DNA of 64,000 nt from Microbacterium hatanonis (GCF_008017415.1 NZ_VRSV01000002.1:1341208-1405207); one strand, 5' to 3'; shown: positions 40,272 to 48,167, numbered from the stretch's first letter. Notes: generated by a model not told the origin, from the sequence alone. A program made the numbers and translations.

Positions 40272-40892
40272 GGCCGGCGGGAAGAGCCCGATCAGCAGGC
40301 CCAGGAGGGCCAATCCGAGCTGGATGAGCATGATCCGCTCCAGCGGGATGCCGCGATCGCCGACCGCCAGCAGCTCGCGCGCGATGAGCACGACGCCCGC
40401 TTGCGTCAGAAGGACGCCGAACTGCCACCAGCGCACGTTCGGGCGGCGGTTGGAGAACGACACCTGCAGCATGATCTGGATGAACAGCAGCAGTACCTGC
40501 ATGCCGAAGATGACCCAGAAGATGATGTCGGCTGCGGCGGTATAGGTCTCATCGGCCCGCGTCGCGTCGACGGCCTTCACGATGTCGATGATCGCGGGCA
40601 GCTGCGCCTCGCGGATAACGAACATGTAGACGACCACCACGGCACCGACGGCCATGCTGAGGATCCAGGCGACCTGACTCAGGCCGACGGTGAAGGGGAG
40701 GGGCAGCTTCACGATGACGGGTGCGCCGGGTTTGTCGGCCACCGACGGCCGCGCGGGCGGCTTGCGCTCCTCGAAGTCGTCGTCGTCATCGGGCTCGTTG
40801 CCGCGGCTCGCGGGGGTATACGCCCGGGAACGGGCGAGGGCCCGGCCCGCAGAATCATCGGATCTGCGGGCCAGGCCGTCGGACTGTGCCAT
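40197..40892 (-). CDS. Four-helix membrane protein of the dynamin locus
   Basis: A 231-residue protein of no recognised family. The first 60 residues are charged (an Asp run followed by FEERKPPARP) and cytoplasmic. Four hydrophobic segments follow at about 69-92, 118-143, 155-172 and 184-206 (for example SQVAWILSMAVGAVVVVYMFV and IIFWVIFGMQVLLLFIQIML). The C-terminal tail ends GSGSSSSDL. It starts 3 nt after the IniB-like stop, so the two form an operon. A role as membrane receptor or anchor for the dynamins is inference. It overlaps the iniC-like gene end by 75 nt. Confidence 0.75.
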   Translation of the reverse strand: MAQSDGLARRSDDSAGRALARSRAYTPASRGNEPDDDDDFEERKPPARPSVADKPGAPVIVKLPLPFTVGLSQVAWILSMAVGAVVVVYMFVIREAQLPAIIDIVKAVDATRADETYTAAADIIFWVIFGMQVLLLFIQIMLQVSFSNRRPNVRWWQFGVLLTQAGVVLIARELLAVGDRGIPLERIMLIQLGLALLGLLIGLFPPALRWTARGHDVRRGPIGSGSSSSDL

Positions 40893-40895
40893 CGA

Positions 40896-41639
40896 CTAGA
40901 AGGTGTCGTCTGCCGACGAGTCGTCCACGATGACGGTGTCGGTCGAGTCGAACACCGCGTCGCTGTTGACGGTCGTGTCGACGTCGGTCGTCTCGGTGGA
41001 CGTGTCGTTGAGCGAGTCGTTCACATCGACGTTGGTCGAGCTGTCGTTCGCCGAACCATCGAGCGAGACGTCGGTGGAGTTGTCGGTCGTGGTCGACGCA
41101 TCGGTGTCCTCGTTGTACGAGTCGTCGATGTCGGTGACGTCGGTGTCGTTGCCGACATTCGCGTCGCCGCCGGCGTTGATGTTCGTCGAGTTGTCCTGCG
41201 TCTTGTCGATGGCGATGTCGTCACCGGCAGCCATCGAGCCGTCGCCCGAGGCGACGTTGGCCTCGTTGTCGAAGACCTGGTTGACGTCGCCCTCGGCCCA
41301 GATGTTCTGGTTGACCGACTGGTCGATGATCGTGTCGCGGTCATCGATCGACGTGAACTGGTTCGTGATGTTCTTGATCTCACGCACCACCGGGTTGTCG
41401 GGGGTGTGGTGGTCGGGGGTCGGCGCCGGAGTGGGCTTCGGCGAGGGGATGACGTCGTGACGCTCCACCAGCACGGGGGCGACCGAGCACACATCTGCAT
41501 GGCTGACGGAACTGAGCCCACGCGAGGCCAGCATCCCATCGGGATCCTCCTCGAACTCTGCGGCGGCCTCGGGGTCGCGCAGAAGGCTCAGGATGAATTC
41601 GATCAGCGCGTCGGCGACACTGGCCAGGGTTACGCTCAT
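40896..41639 (-). CDS. IniB-like protein
   Basis: A 247-residue protein. Residues 1-60 (SVADALIEFILSLLRDPEAAAEF, then GLSSVSHADVCSVAPVLVE) match the IniB N-terminal domain known from the mycobacterial isoniazid-inducible operon. A Pro-rich linker (66-80) leads to residues 103-164, the same core as in the two Asn-rich proteins (TIIDQSVNQNIWAEGDVN, ANVASGDG, STNINAGGD). The tail is almost wholly Asp, Thr, Ser, Asn and Val. AAGGAG lies 6 nt before the ATG. It is thus the link between the IniB family and the Asn-rich paralogs. Function unknown; IniB is thought to be surface- or envelope-associated. Confidence 0.85.
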   Translation of the reverse strand: MSVTLASVADALIEFILSLLRDPEAAAEFEEDPDGMLASRGLSSVSHADVCSVAPVLVERHDVIPSPKPTPAPTPDHHTPDNPVVREIKNITNQFTSIDDRDTIIDQSVNQNIWAEGDVNQVFDNEANVASGDGSMAAGDDIAIDKTQDNSTNINAGGDANVGNDTDVTDIDDSYNEDTDASTTTDNSTDVSLDGSANDSSTNVDVNDSLNDTSTETTDVDTTVNSDAVFDSTDTVIVDDSSADDTF

Positions 41640-41723
41640 GCTCGGCTCCTTATGAAGATCTTTGTATTCGAACAGTACGACCGGCGCGCGATTCGCGCGT
41701 CGGGGTTACCCCCGAAGAGGTGA

Positions 41724-41741
41724 GAACCCCAGTAGGGGTTC
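41724..41741. promoter_or_regulatory. Perfect palindrome upstream of the IniB-like gene
   Basis: GAACCCC-AGTA-GGGGTTC has 7-bp perfect arms, and a second element GGGGTTACCCCCG lies about 20 nt closer to the gene. The spacing, 85-100 nt before the ATG, and the similarity to the palindromes at 34666-34710 suggest one regulator for both arms of the locus. Confidence 0.5.
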
Positions 41742-41793
41742 CGGGGGGAAGCTAGGGGAACGGTGCTCTCGGCCCGCCCGGTAGCGACGCCGT

Positions 41794-44310
41794 TCATGCG
41801 GAGACCCGTGCCCGCGCGGAGGAATCCTCCGCGGTCAGGGCGGCGCGCAGCTTGGCGATCAGGTCGGAACGAGTGGTCGCCCCCAGGCGCCGGCGGATGC
41901 GGGCGATGTGGTGCTCGGCCGTTCGCGGCGAGATGAAGATCGATTCGCCGATCTCCACGTAGGTCTTGCCCTGCAGCACGAGCTCGGCGACCTCGCGCTC
42001 GCGGGGGCTCAGCGAGGCGCCGGGAGTCGCGGGGGGAGTGGACACGGTCTGCTCCTCCGACTCTGCCGGTGCCGAGGCCGCGCGCGGATCCTCGCGGGGA
42101 TGCAGCTGTCGCGCGCACGCCAGCAGGCGCGAGATCGCGCGCTTGTCGTCCGTACGGCCGGCGGCGTGTCCGGCGAGCCGTGCGCCGTCCCACGCGAGTC
42201 CGACCGATGCGAGGCCGAGCGCCGCGGCCTCGACCACGTCAGGGTCGACCTTGCCGGCGAGCACAGCCGTCCAGACTCTGCCGGCCTGCGCCATCTGCGC
42301 GGCGAGCGGGTTCGTGCCGGCCGCCTCGACGAGCGCCCGAGCGTGGGGGCGAAGATCATCGGGCTGCCCGCGGAGGATGCCGCGTTGGATGCCGGTCCAG
42401 TGCAGGGGAACGCCCCATACGCTGCCCTTGCTCAAACGGGCGACGTTCTCGAGCGCACGCTCGAAGTGGGGGTCCATGCGGGCCTCGTCTCCCACGCGGA
42501 CCGCCGCCAGCACGAATTCGCCGAGGGGGAGGATGCTGAGAACGTCGAACTGCGATCGCATGACGTTCGACCGTGCGCGTCGCCACTGCGCGGTCAATTC
42601 GCCGAGATCGCCGTACCGACGTGCGATGGCCACGGAGAGGGCGCTCGCGAGCGTCGCGTCGCGGGGTGAGAGCGGCCGGGGGGTCGCCAACGCCTGCGCC
42701 AGTGCGGCCTCGGCATCGGCGCGGTGCTCGCACTGCAGCGACACCCACGAGCTCCACAGGAGCAGACGCGGGCGGGCCCAGGGCCCACCGTGACCGCGGG
42801 CGACCGCGTCGGCGATGACCGAGTGAGCGACGTCGAGCTCGCCGATGTTCAGCGCCATCAGCGTCGCGATGACGGCAGGCAGCTCTCCGATCGGCGCCGC
42901 GGTTCCGGATGCGGTGTACACCTCTGCGGCGCGCACCAGATCGACCAGTGCGTACTGCGCCGAACCGGTCGTGCTCTCCTGGACTCCTCGCGCCACCAGG
43001 CCCAGGGAGACGGAGAGGGTGGACGGCATCGCCGGCGCTCCGTCATGGACCTTCTTCGCGTCGTCGAGGGCGACGGGGTCTCCCGCAGCCAGTGCCACGG
43101 TGGCAGCCCGGGCTGCCGAGTCGCTTCCGAGACGACCCGAGGCGCGGTAGACCGCTGCCGCCGATTCGAAGTCGCCGCGGGCGGCCCATATCGACGCCGA
43201 CAGGTCGATGGCGCGGTCGCGGTCGGGGTGAGCGGTGCCGAGGTCGATCCCCTCCAGGAGAGCCGCGGCCGTATCGATGTCGCCGGCCACCCAGGCGGCC
43301 GATGCCTCGCGGATGCGCACCGACAGCGGATCGGCTCCGGCCCGGCCGGCCCGGCGGAAGAGCTCCGCCGCCGCGGCGGCGTCCCGAGACAGACTCGCGT
43401 CGCCCTGTCGCAAGAGCATGGCCGCGATCCGGTCGTCGCTGATGCCGTCGACGATCCCGTCCTCGAGATCGGACGCGGTGGGCGTCGATGCCACGTACAG
43501 GTCGACGATGCGGGCGATGGGGAGTGTCGCACGTACCGCGTCGATCACCAGGGGGACGGGTCTGCCGTTGCGCTGCAGCATCCCTTCGCTGAATCCTGCG
43601 AAGAGCAGTTCTTCCGACGCCGTGGCCGCAGAGGAGGGCGAGAGGCTGACGGCGACGACGGCCTCGGCCACCGCCTCGTCGATGCCCGCGAGCCGGTGGG
43701 CGATGACGTCCTGCAGATCGCCCGTGATGTGACGGTGGTCTCCCGAGCCGTCGCAGCCCGCGTCGTGCACGCGGATCGCCTCGGCGACGAGCCACGGCGT
43801 TCCCGCCGTCAGAGCGAGGATCGCTTCGACGCACGCGTCTCCGAGGCCGGGCAGCTCGGCCAGGTCGTGGTGGCTCAGATGACCGAGCACGACAGCGGGG
43901 TGCGCGCGCTCGATGGTGTCGGCGAGCTGACGCATCACGGCGGTGCGAGGCCAGGGCCGGGAGGCCACGACGATCTGCGCAGACGGATCGGCGAGCCAGT
44001 CGATCAGCGAGCCGAGCCTGCGTTCGTCGAGCCGGTGCGCATCGTCGACGAAGAGAACATCGGCGCCATCGAGTTCGGCGGGATCGGAGTTCGCCCGAAG
44101 GAGGGCCGACGTCACCCCGCGGTCGGTCAGTCGCCGGCGGGCGTGGCGCAGCAGGAGCGTCTTGCCGGAGCCGGCCGGACCGGTGATGATCGCCCGGCGC
44201 GGTTCGTCCCCGGAGTCGATCAGCGCATCGAGCTGCGCGCGCGCGGCACCGCCCCACACGGGGGCGACGGATCCGAGCGTTGCGAGGTCGAAAGGGCGTG
44301 ACGGTGTCAT
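41794..44310 (-). CDS. Large ATPase-LuxR transcriptional regulator
   Basis: Signal-integrating regulator of 838 residues. An AAA/STAND-type ATPase lies at the N-terminus: Walker A GPAGSGKT (about 44-51) and Walker B VLFVDDAH (about 85-92). A long alpha-helical, TPR-like middle (about 250-700) follows. The LuxR-type helix-turn-helix ends the protein (SLSPREREVAELVLQGKTYVEIGESIFISPRTAEHH, split by a kink). The start at 44310 is chosen because GGGGGAAA lies 5 nt upstream; a start 18 nt further up lacks this. It follows the Hsp70 gene by 23 nt and precedes the IniB-like gene, so it probably controls the locus. Mycobacterial Rv0339c, beside iniBAC, is a regulator of similar size (from memory). Confidence 0.88.
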   Translation of the reverse strand: MTPSRPFDLATLGSVAPVWGGAARAQLDALIDSGDEPRRAIITGPAGSGKTLLLRHARRRLTDRGVTSALLRANSDPAELDGADVLFVDDAHRLDERRLGSLIDWLADPSAQIVVASRPWPRTAVMRQLADTIERAHPAVVLGHLSHHDLAELPGLGDACVEAILALTAGTPWLVAEAIRVHDAGCDGSGDHRHITGDLQDVIAHRLAGIDEAVAEAVVAVSLSPSSAATASEELLFAGFSEGMLQRNGRPVPLVIDAVRATLPIARIVDLYVASTPTASDLEDGIVDGISDDRIAAMLLRQGDASLSRDAAAAAELFRRAGRAGADPLSVRIREASAAWVAGDIDTAAALLEGIDLGTAHPDRDRAIDLSASIWAARGDFESAAAVYRASGRLGSDSAARAATVALAAGDPVALDDAKKVHDGAPAMPSTLSVSLGLVARGVQESTTGSAQYALVDLVRAAEVYTASGTAAPIGELPAVIATLMALNIGELDVAHSVIADAVARGHGGPWARPRLLLWSSWVSLQCEHRADAEAALAQALATPRPLSPRDATLASALSVAIARRYGDLGELTAQWRRARSNVMRSQFDVLSILPLGEFVLAAVRVGDEARMDPHFERALENVARLSKGSVWGVPLHWTGIQRGILRGQPDDLRPHARALVEAAGTNPLAAQMAQAGRVWTAVLAGKVDPDVVEAAALGLASVGLAWDGARLAGHAAGRTDDKRAISRLLACARQLHPREDPRAASAPAESEEQTVSTPPATPGASLSPREREVAELVLQGKTYVEIGESIFISPRTAEHHIARIRRRLGATTRSDLIAKLRAALTAEDSSARARVSA

Positions 44311-44333
44311 GACGTTTCCCCCAGTCATCCGCG

Positions 44334-46247
44334 TCAGACGGCCGAGGCGGTCTCGGTGGGGGTGCTCTCCGGTGCCGGAGCCGGAGCCTCGGTAGCCGGC
44401 GGTGTCTCCACCGTGGGCTCGGGGTCGGGTGTGACGGGCGGGGTCGACGGCTCCTGCGTGGGTTCGGTCGTCGGCGGCGTGGTGACCGGCGGTGTGCTCG
44501 GTTCCTGGGTCGGCGTCGTGGTCGGGGTCGTCGTCGGCGTGCTCGGCGTCGTCGTCGGGGTGGTCGAGCCGCCACCGGTCGAACCGCTCGGCGTGCTCGG
44601 TTGTCCGGTCGACGGGCTGCCGCCCGAGCCCGTGGCGGGGTTCGAGTTCGAACCCGCCTGGTTCGACGTCGAGGGGTTCGTCGCTGCGTTCGGCTTGCCG
44701 GAGGCGCGCGTCGGCGTCTTGGAGGTGTTCGACTTCGAGGTGTTCGTCTTGGGCTTCTGCGCAGAGTTGTTGGGTGAGGACGGCGCGGCGATCTCGAGAA
44801 CCGGGACGTCGCTGATCGGTGCGTTGACGCCGAAGGGCGTCTCGACGATCTCATCGTCGGAACCCATCGCGGAGAGGCTGCCGGCGGCGAGGGCGTCGTT
44901 GAAGAACGCGGCGCCCGAGCCGGAGGCCAGTACCGGCTGATCGGCATTGCCCGCCAGGGCGGCGACGCCCGAGAGCGTCACACCCGCCGCAAGGACGACG
45001 ACGCCCACCGTGACGGCCGCGGCGGCGGGTCCGCGTCCGAACCAGCGGACGCGAGACTTCTGCTGAGGCCGGGGTGCGGGTACGTGCCGGGCATCGTCGA
45101 GCAGCGTCGACAGCTCTTCGGCGGGGTCGGCCTGCGCGCGGGCGAGTGCCGGGGGGAGCTCCTCGCCCTCGAACTCGGCGGCCGCGGCGCGAGCGGCACC
45201 GAACGCGACGACGGCTTTCGGGTCTGCGTCGACGGCGATCGCGACGTCGACGCGCTCGGAGAGCAGCTGGGCGACGCGGGGGATGCGCGACGAACCGCCC
45301 ACGAGGAGGATCGCGTCGAGGCGATCCGCGCGGACGGACGCCGATTCGATCGACTGCTCGAGAGCGTCGGTCGTGCGCTCGATCTGCGCCTCGATCATCG
45401 CCTCGAACTCAGCGCGGGTCACGCGCACCGAGGTCGAGCGCCCCCCGAGCAGCACGGGGATTACGGTCTCCGAGTCGAACGAGAGCGACTCCTTCGCATC
45501 GACGCACTCCCGGCGGAGGGCGGCGAGGGCGACCCGTGCTCCCGGGTCGGTGGCCAGGACGTCCGCGGAGATCCCCGCGGCCGTCATCACGTGCCGCAGG
45601 AGCAGGTCGTCGAAGTCTGCGCCGCCGACGTCGGACAGACCCGACGCGGGGGAGACGATCCGCAGCGCGCCCTTCTTGTCCTTGCGCACGACGACGGCGT
45701 CGAACGTGCCGCCGCCGAGGTCGTAGACCGCGAGCGCCCGACCGGTCTCGAGCGGATTGACGTGGTCGTAGTGACGCGCCGCAGCCTCCGGCTCGGGAAT
45801 GAGGTTCACATCTCGCCAGCCCTCGTGGGCGATGGCGGCGCCGACGCGCTCGGAGCGGTACTCGCCCCAGGCGGCGGGAACGGTCACGCTGATCGCCGAC
45901 GGTGAACGGCCTTCGCGCTCGATCACCGTCTCGGTGACCCAGGTCACCACGTGCGCGTAGAGCTGCTCGGCGGTGAAGCTCTGATCGCCCGCGACGACGG
46001 GCACGTCGTCGCCGACGCGCCTCTTGAACTCGCGGATGAGTCTGTCGGGCTGTGTCAGCCCACGGCGCTCCGCGGCATCGCCGAAGAGCAGGCCGCTCTC
46101 GCCGACGAACACCGCCGTCGACGCATGGTCGGAGTGCCTTCCCAAGGGCACCGAAGTGACTGTCGTCATTCCCCCGGAATGCTGCGAGACAGCCGCAGCC
46201 GTCCGAGTCATTCCCACATCGATCGCAAGAAAATATGGAGCACGCAT
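44334..46247 (-). CDS. Membrane-anchored Hsp70-like ATPase with Ser/Thr/Pro-rich tail
   Basis: A 637-residue protein. Residues about 5-360 are an Hsp70-type ATPase domain: FLAIDVGMTRTAAAV, the phosphate-2 loop VYDLGGGTFDAVVV, and the adenosine motif LLVGGSSRIPRV. The DnaK substrate-binding domain and its conserved linker are absent. Instead a basic patch precedes one membrane helix (about 404-428), and the last 150 residues are Ser, Thr, Pro and Gly-rich (repeats of TTPTQEPSTPPVT), probably outside the cell. So the ATPase is inside and the stalk outside. It is first of the minus-strand genes of the locus. A distal GAGGGGGA is the only ribosome site seen. Confidence 0.88.
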   Translation of the reverse strand: MRAPYFLAIDVGMTRTAAAVSQHSGGMTTVTSVPLGRHSDHASTAVFVGESGLLFGDAAERRGLTQPDRLIREFKRRVGDDVPVVAGDQSFTAEQLYAHVVTWVTETVIEREGRSPSAISVTVPAAWGEYRSERVGAAIAHEGWRDVNLIPEPEAAARHYDHVNPLETGRALAVYDLGGGTFDAVVVRKDKKGALRIVSPASGLSDVGGADFDDLLLRHVMTAAGISADVLATDPGARVALAALRRECVDAKESLSFDSETVIPVLLGGRSTSVRVTRAEFEAMIEAQIERTTDALEQSIESASVRADRLDAILLVGGSSRIPRVAQLLSERVDVAIAVDADPKAVVAFGAARAAAAEFEGEELPPALARAQADPAEELSTLLDDARHVPAPRPQQKSRVRWFGRGPAAAAVTVGVVVLAAGVTLSGVAALAGNADQPVLASGSGAAFFNDALAAGSLSAMGSDDEIVETPFGVNAPISDVPVLEIAAPSSPNNSAQKPKTNTSKSNTSKTPTRASGKPNAATNPSTSNQAGSNSNPATGSGGSPSTGQPSTPSGSTGGGSTTPTTTPSTPTTTPTTTPTQEPSTPPVTTPPTTEPTQEPSTPPVTPDPEPTVETPPATEAPAPAPESTPTETASAV

Positions 46248-46296
46248 GTAACCGAATTCCCCCTCGACGAGCGCGCGCTAACGCCTCGCCAAGAAA

Positions 46297-46316
46297 CCGA
46301 AGCACCATAGCTTCGG
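46297..46316. repeat. Inverted repeat upstream of the Hsp70-like gene
   Basis: CCGAAGC-ACCATA-GCTTCGG lies 50 nt upstream of the Hsp70-like start codon, in the 321-nt divergent region shared with groES. It could be an operator or a leader hairpin. The rest of this region up to 46450 shows no gene. Confidence 0.4.
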
Positions 46317-46453
46317 GTTCTCTTCCAGTGCCGGATCGTGCCCCTTACGACTCCGACGTCGTTTGGACATGATTACACACGCCCGCGGAGGAGAAAAGGG
46401 GGGTAGCGCTCGGGGCGCACGATATGCAATACGCGGTCACATCAGGACGCGCA

Positions 46454-46480
46454 CTGGCACTCGCGTTGCGAGAGTGCCAG
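46454..46480. promoter_or_regulatory. CIRCE operator 1 (HrcA site)
   Basis: CTGGCACTC-N9-GAGTGCCAG is a perfect 9-9-9 CIRCE element, the binding site of the heat-shock repressor HrcA. It overlaps the -35 region of the groES promoter (TTGCGA at 46466). Confidence 0.9.
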
Positions 46481-46494
46481 CACTTCCCTAGACT
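46466..46494 (+). promoter_or_regulatory. groES promoter
   Basis: TTGCGA (46466-46471) and TAGACT (46489-46494) are separated by exactly 17 bp. The -35 lies inside CIRCE 1 and the predicted start point precedes CIRCE 2. Confidence 0.7.
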
Positions 46495-46499
46495 CGGGT

Positions 46500-46526
46500 T
46501 TAGCACTCTCCCCGTGTGGGTGCTAA
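46500..46526. promoter_or_regulatory. CIRCE operator 2 (HrcA site)
   Basis: TTAGCACTC-N9-GGGTGCTAA matches the CIRCE consensus with one mismatch in the right arm. It covers the expected groES transcription start. Confidence 0.88.
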
Positions 46527-46568
46527 TGAGTCTTCCGTACCGAAGCGTCAAGAAAGAAGAGGTAGACC

Positions 46569-46865
46569 GTGTCGGTTTCCATCAAGCCGCTCGAAGACCG
46601 CATCGTCATCCAGCAGGTCGAGGCTGAGCAGACCACGGCGAGTGGTCTCGTCATCCCCGACACCGCCAAGGAGAAGCCCCAGGAGGGCGAGGTCGTGGCT
46701 GTCGGCCCCGGCCGCATCGACGACAACGGCAACCGTGTTCCGATCGACGTCGCCGTCGGCGACCGCGTCATCTACAGCAAGTACGGCGGCACCGAAGTGA
46801 AGTTCGGCGCCGACGACTACCTCGTGCTCTCGGCGCGCGACGTCCTGGCGGTCGTCGTCCGCTGA
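46569..46865 (+). CDS. groES: Co-chaperonin GroES
   Basis: Heptameric lid of the GroEL folding chamber, 98 residues. GTG start at 46569 with GAAGAGG upstream. Conserved blocks include [13 protein letters not shown], the mobile-loop region [31 protein letters not shown] and [14 protein letters not shown]. It is the only heat-shock gene here under CIRCE control. A terminator follows, so groEL is not co-transcribed; its gene lies outside the window. Confidence 0.98.
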   Translation: MSVSIKPLEDRIVIQQVEAEQTTASGLVIPDTAKEKPQEGEVVAVGPGRIDDNGNRVPIDVAVGDRVIYSKYGGTEVKFGADDYLVLSARDVLAVVVR

Positions 46866-46885
46866 TCGTCTCCTCGTGAGTCGGG

Positions 46886-46920
46886 AAAGGCCCGGATGCT
46901 TCGGCATCCGGGCCTTTCTG
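46886..46920 (+). terminator. Terminator of groES
   Basis: A 14-bp perfect stem (AAAGGCCCGGATGC and its complement) is closed by a TTCG tetraloop and ends in TTTCTG. This is a classic strong terminator 20 nt after the stop. Confidence 0.92.
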
Positions 46921-46953
46921 CGCGCGACGAACACACGCACGTGCCGTGTGGGG

Positions 46954-46991
46954 CGGTTCCTCCGTTGCAAGGGGCGCGTACGAAGGAACCG
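46954..46991. repeat. Intergenic inverted repeat before rarD
   Basis: CGGTTCCT/AGGAACCG arms are separated by 22 nt in the gap between groES and rarD. No function is known. The sequence TTCCTC...GAGGAAC also occurs in the inverted repeat at 25757-25818. Confidence 0.4.
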
Positions 46992-47054
46992 TCGTGATTG
47001 TTTCGGCGCCGACGGTCGATCGGATTGACCCCGCCGCGGGCCTAGGCTGGCAGC

Positions 47055-48017
47055 GTGAACGACCGTGCCGGTGCTTCCCTGACCGCGACGCGGACCCCCT
47101 CCCGTGAGATCGCGATCGGCGGCGTCTACGCCTTCGTCGCCTACCTCCTCTGGGGATTCCTGCCTCTCTACTTCCTGACCCTCGCGCCCACCGGCGCCTG
47201 GGAGGTCGTCGCCTGGCGGATCGTGCTCTCCCTGGCGTTCTGCGCCATCCTGCTCTTCGTCGTCCGCGGCTGGTCTGCGCTCTGGCGGATCGTCCGGCAG
47301 CCCCGACTCCTCGGGCTGACCGCCCTCGCCGGAGCACTCATCTACGTCAACTGGCAGGTGTTCCTCCTCGGCACGCTGAGCGGTCACGTCATCGAGACGA
47401 GCCTCGGATACTTCATCAATCCGATCGTCACGGTGCTGCTCGGGGTCCTCGTTCTGCGGGAGCGACTGCGCATCACGCAGTGGATCGCCATCGGCATCGC
47501 CGTGGTGGCGGTGCTCGTCATCGTCGTGGGCTACGGCACGTTCCCCTGGATCGCGCTGTCGCTGGCCTGCTCCTTCGGGCTCTACGGCCTCGTGAAGAAG
47601 AAGATCGGACCGGCCGTCGACGCCGTCAGCGGCCTCACGCTCGAATCCTTCTGGCTGTTCCCCATCGCGATCATCCAGCTGTGCGTCGTCGCGGCCACGA
47701 GCGGGCTCACCCTCTTCACCGCCGGTGCCGGCCATGCGGCGCTTCTGCTCATGGCGGGCGTGTTCACCGCGACCCCTCTCCTCTTCTTCGCGGCGGGCAC
47801 CCGGCGCGCGCCCCTCACCCTGGTCGGGCTCCTGCAGTTCGTCGCGCCCGTGCTGCAGTTCGTCACCGGGGCCTGGCTGCTCGGCGAGCCCATGCCGTTC
47901 GAGCGGTGGGTCGGGTTCGCGCTGGTGTGGGTGGCGCTGGCCGTCCTGACCGTGGACTCGCTCATCGCCGCGCGGCGCGGCCGGGCCGCCGTCTCGGATG
48001 TCGCCGAGCTGACCTGA
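47055..48017 (+). CDS. rarD: EamA-family transporter RarD
   Basis: Inner-membrane drug/metabolite transporter of 320 residues with ten predicted helices in two EamA halves. The RarD signature blocks are present: YLLWGFLPLYFLTLAPTGAWEVVAWRI in the first helices, ETSLGYFINPIVTVLLGVLVLRERL, and GLLQFVAPVLQFVTGAWLLGE. The transported substrate is not established for this family. The start is GTG at 47055 with TAGGCT six bases before, so the mRNA is probably leaderless. It is monocistronic. Confidence 0.92.
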   Translation: MNDRAGASLTATRTPSREIAIGGVYAFVAYLLWGFLPLYFLTLAPTGAWEVVAWRIVLSLAFCAILLFVVRGWSALWRIVRQPRLLGLTALAGALIYVNWQVFLLGTLSGHVIETSLGYFINPIVTVLLGVLVLRERLRITQWIAIGIAVVAVLVIVVGYGTFPWIALSLACSFGLYGLVKKKIGPAVDAVSGLTLESFWLFPIAIIQLCVVAATSGLTLFTAGAGHAALLLMAGVFTATPLLFFAAGTRRAPLTLVGLLQFVAPVLQFVTGAWLLGEPMPFERWVGFALVWVALAVLTVDSLIAARRGRAAVSDVAELT

Positions 48018-48045
48018 TCTCCGCCGCGGCGCCGCGCGCAGCGTC

Positions 48046-48119
48046 CGTCGAATGTGCCCGATTCCGCCCGGAGAGCCCGAAATCGGGGTCTCGCCCGGCC
48101 GAAACGGGCACTTTCGACG
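48046..48119. repeat. Long inverted repeat after rarD
   Basis: The 15-bp arms CGTCGAATGTGCCCG and CGGGCACTTTCGACG pair with one mismatch across a 44-nt spacer. It lies 29 nt after the rarD stop. The internal sequence GCCCGAAATCGGGG adds a second small hairpin. It may terminate rarD or be a dispersed intergenic repeat; compare 56275-56331. Confidence 0.5.
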
Positions 48120-48138
48120 TTTCGCGAGGGTCGGCGCA

Positions 48139-48167
48139 TAACGATTAGGTCGCGTTACACATCGTTA
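48139..48167. promoter_or_regulatory. Operator-like inverted repeat before the binding-protein gene
   Basis: TAACGAT-N15-ATCGTTA is a perfect 7-bp inverted repeat in an AT-richer patch about 100 nt before the start codon of the ABC transporter binding protein. A similar TTACG..CGTAA motif lies upstream of the livH gene at 53888-53899, so both transporter units may share a regulator. Confidence 0.4.
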
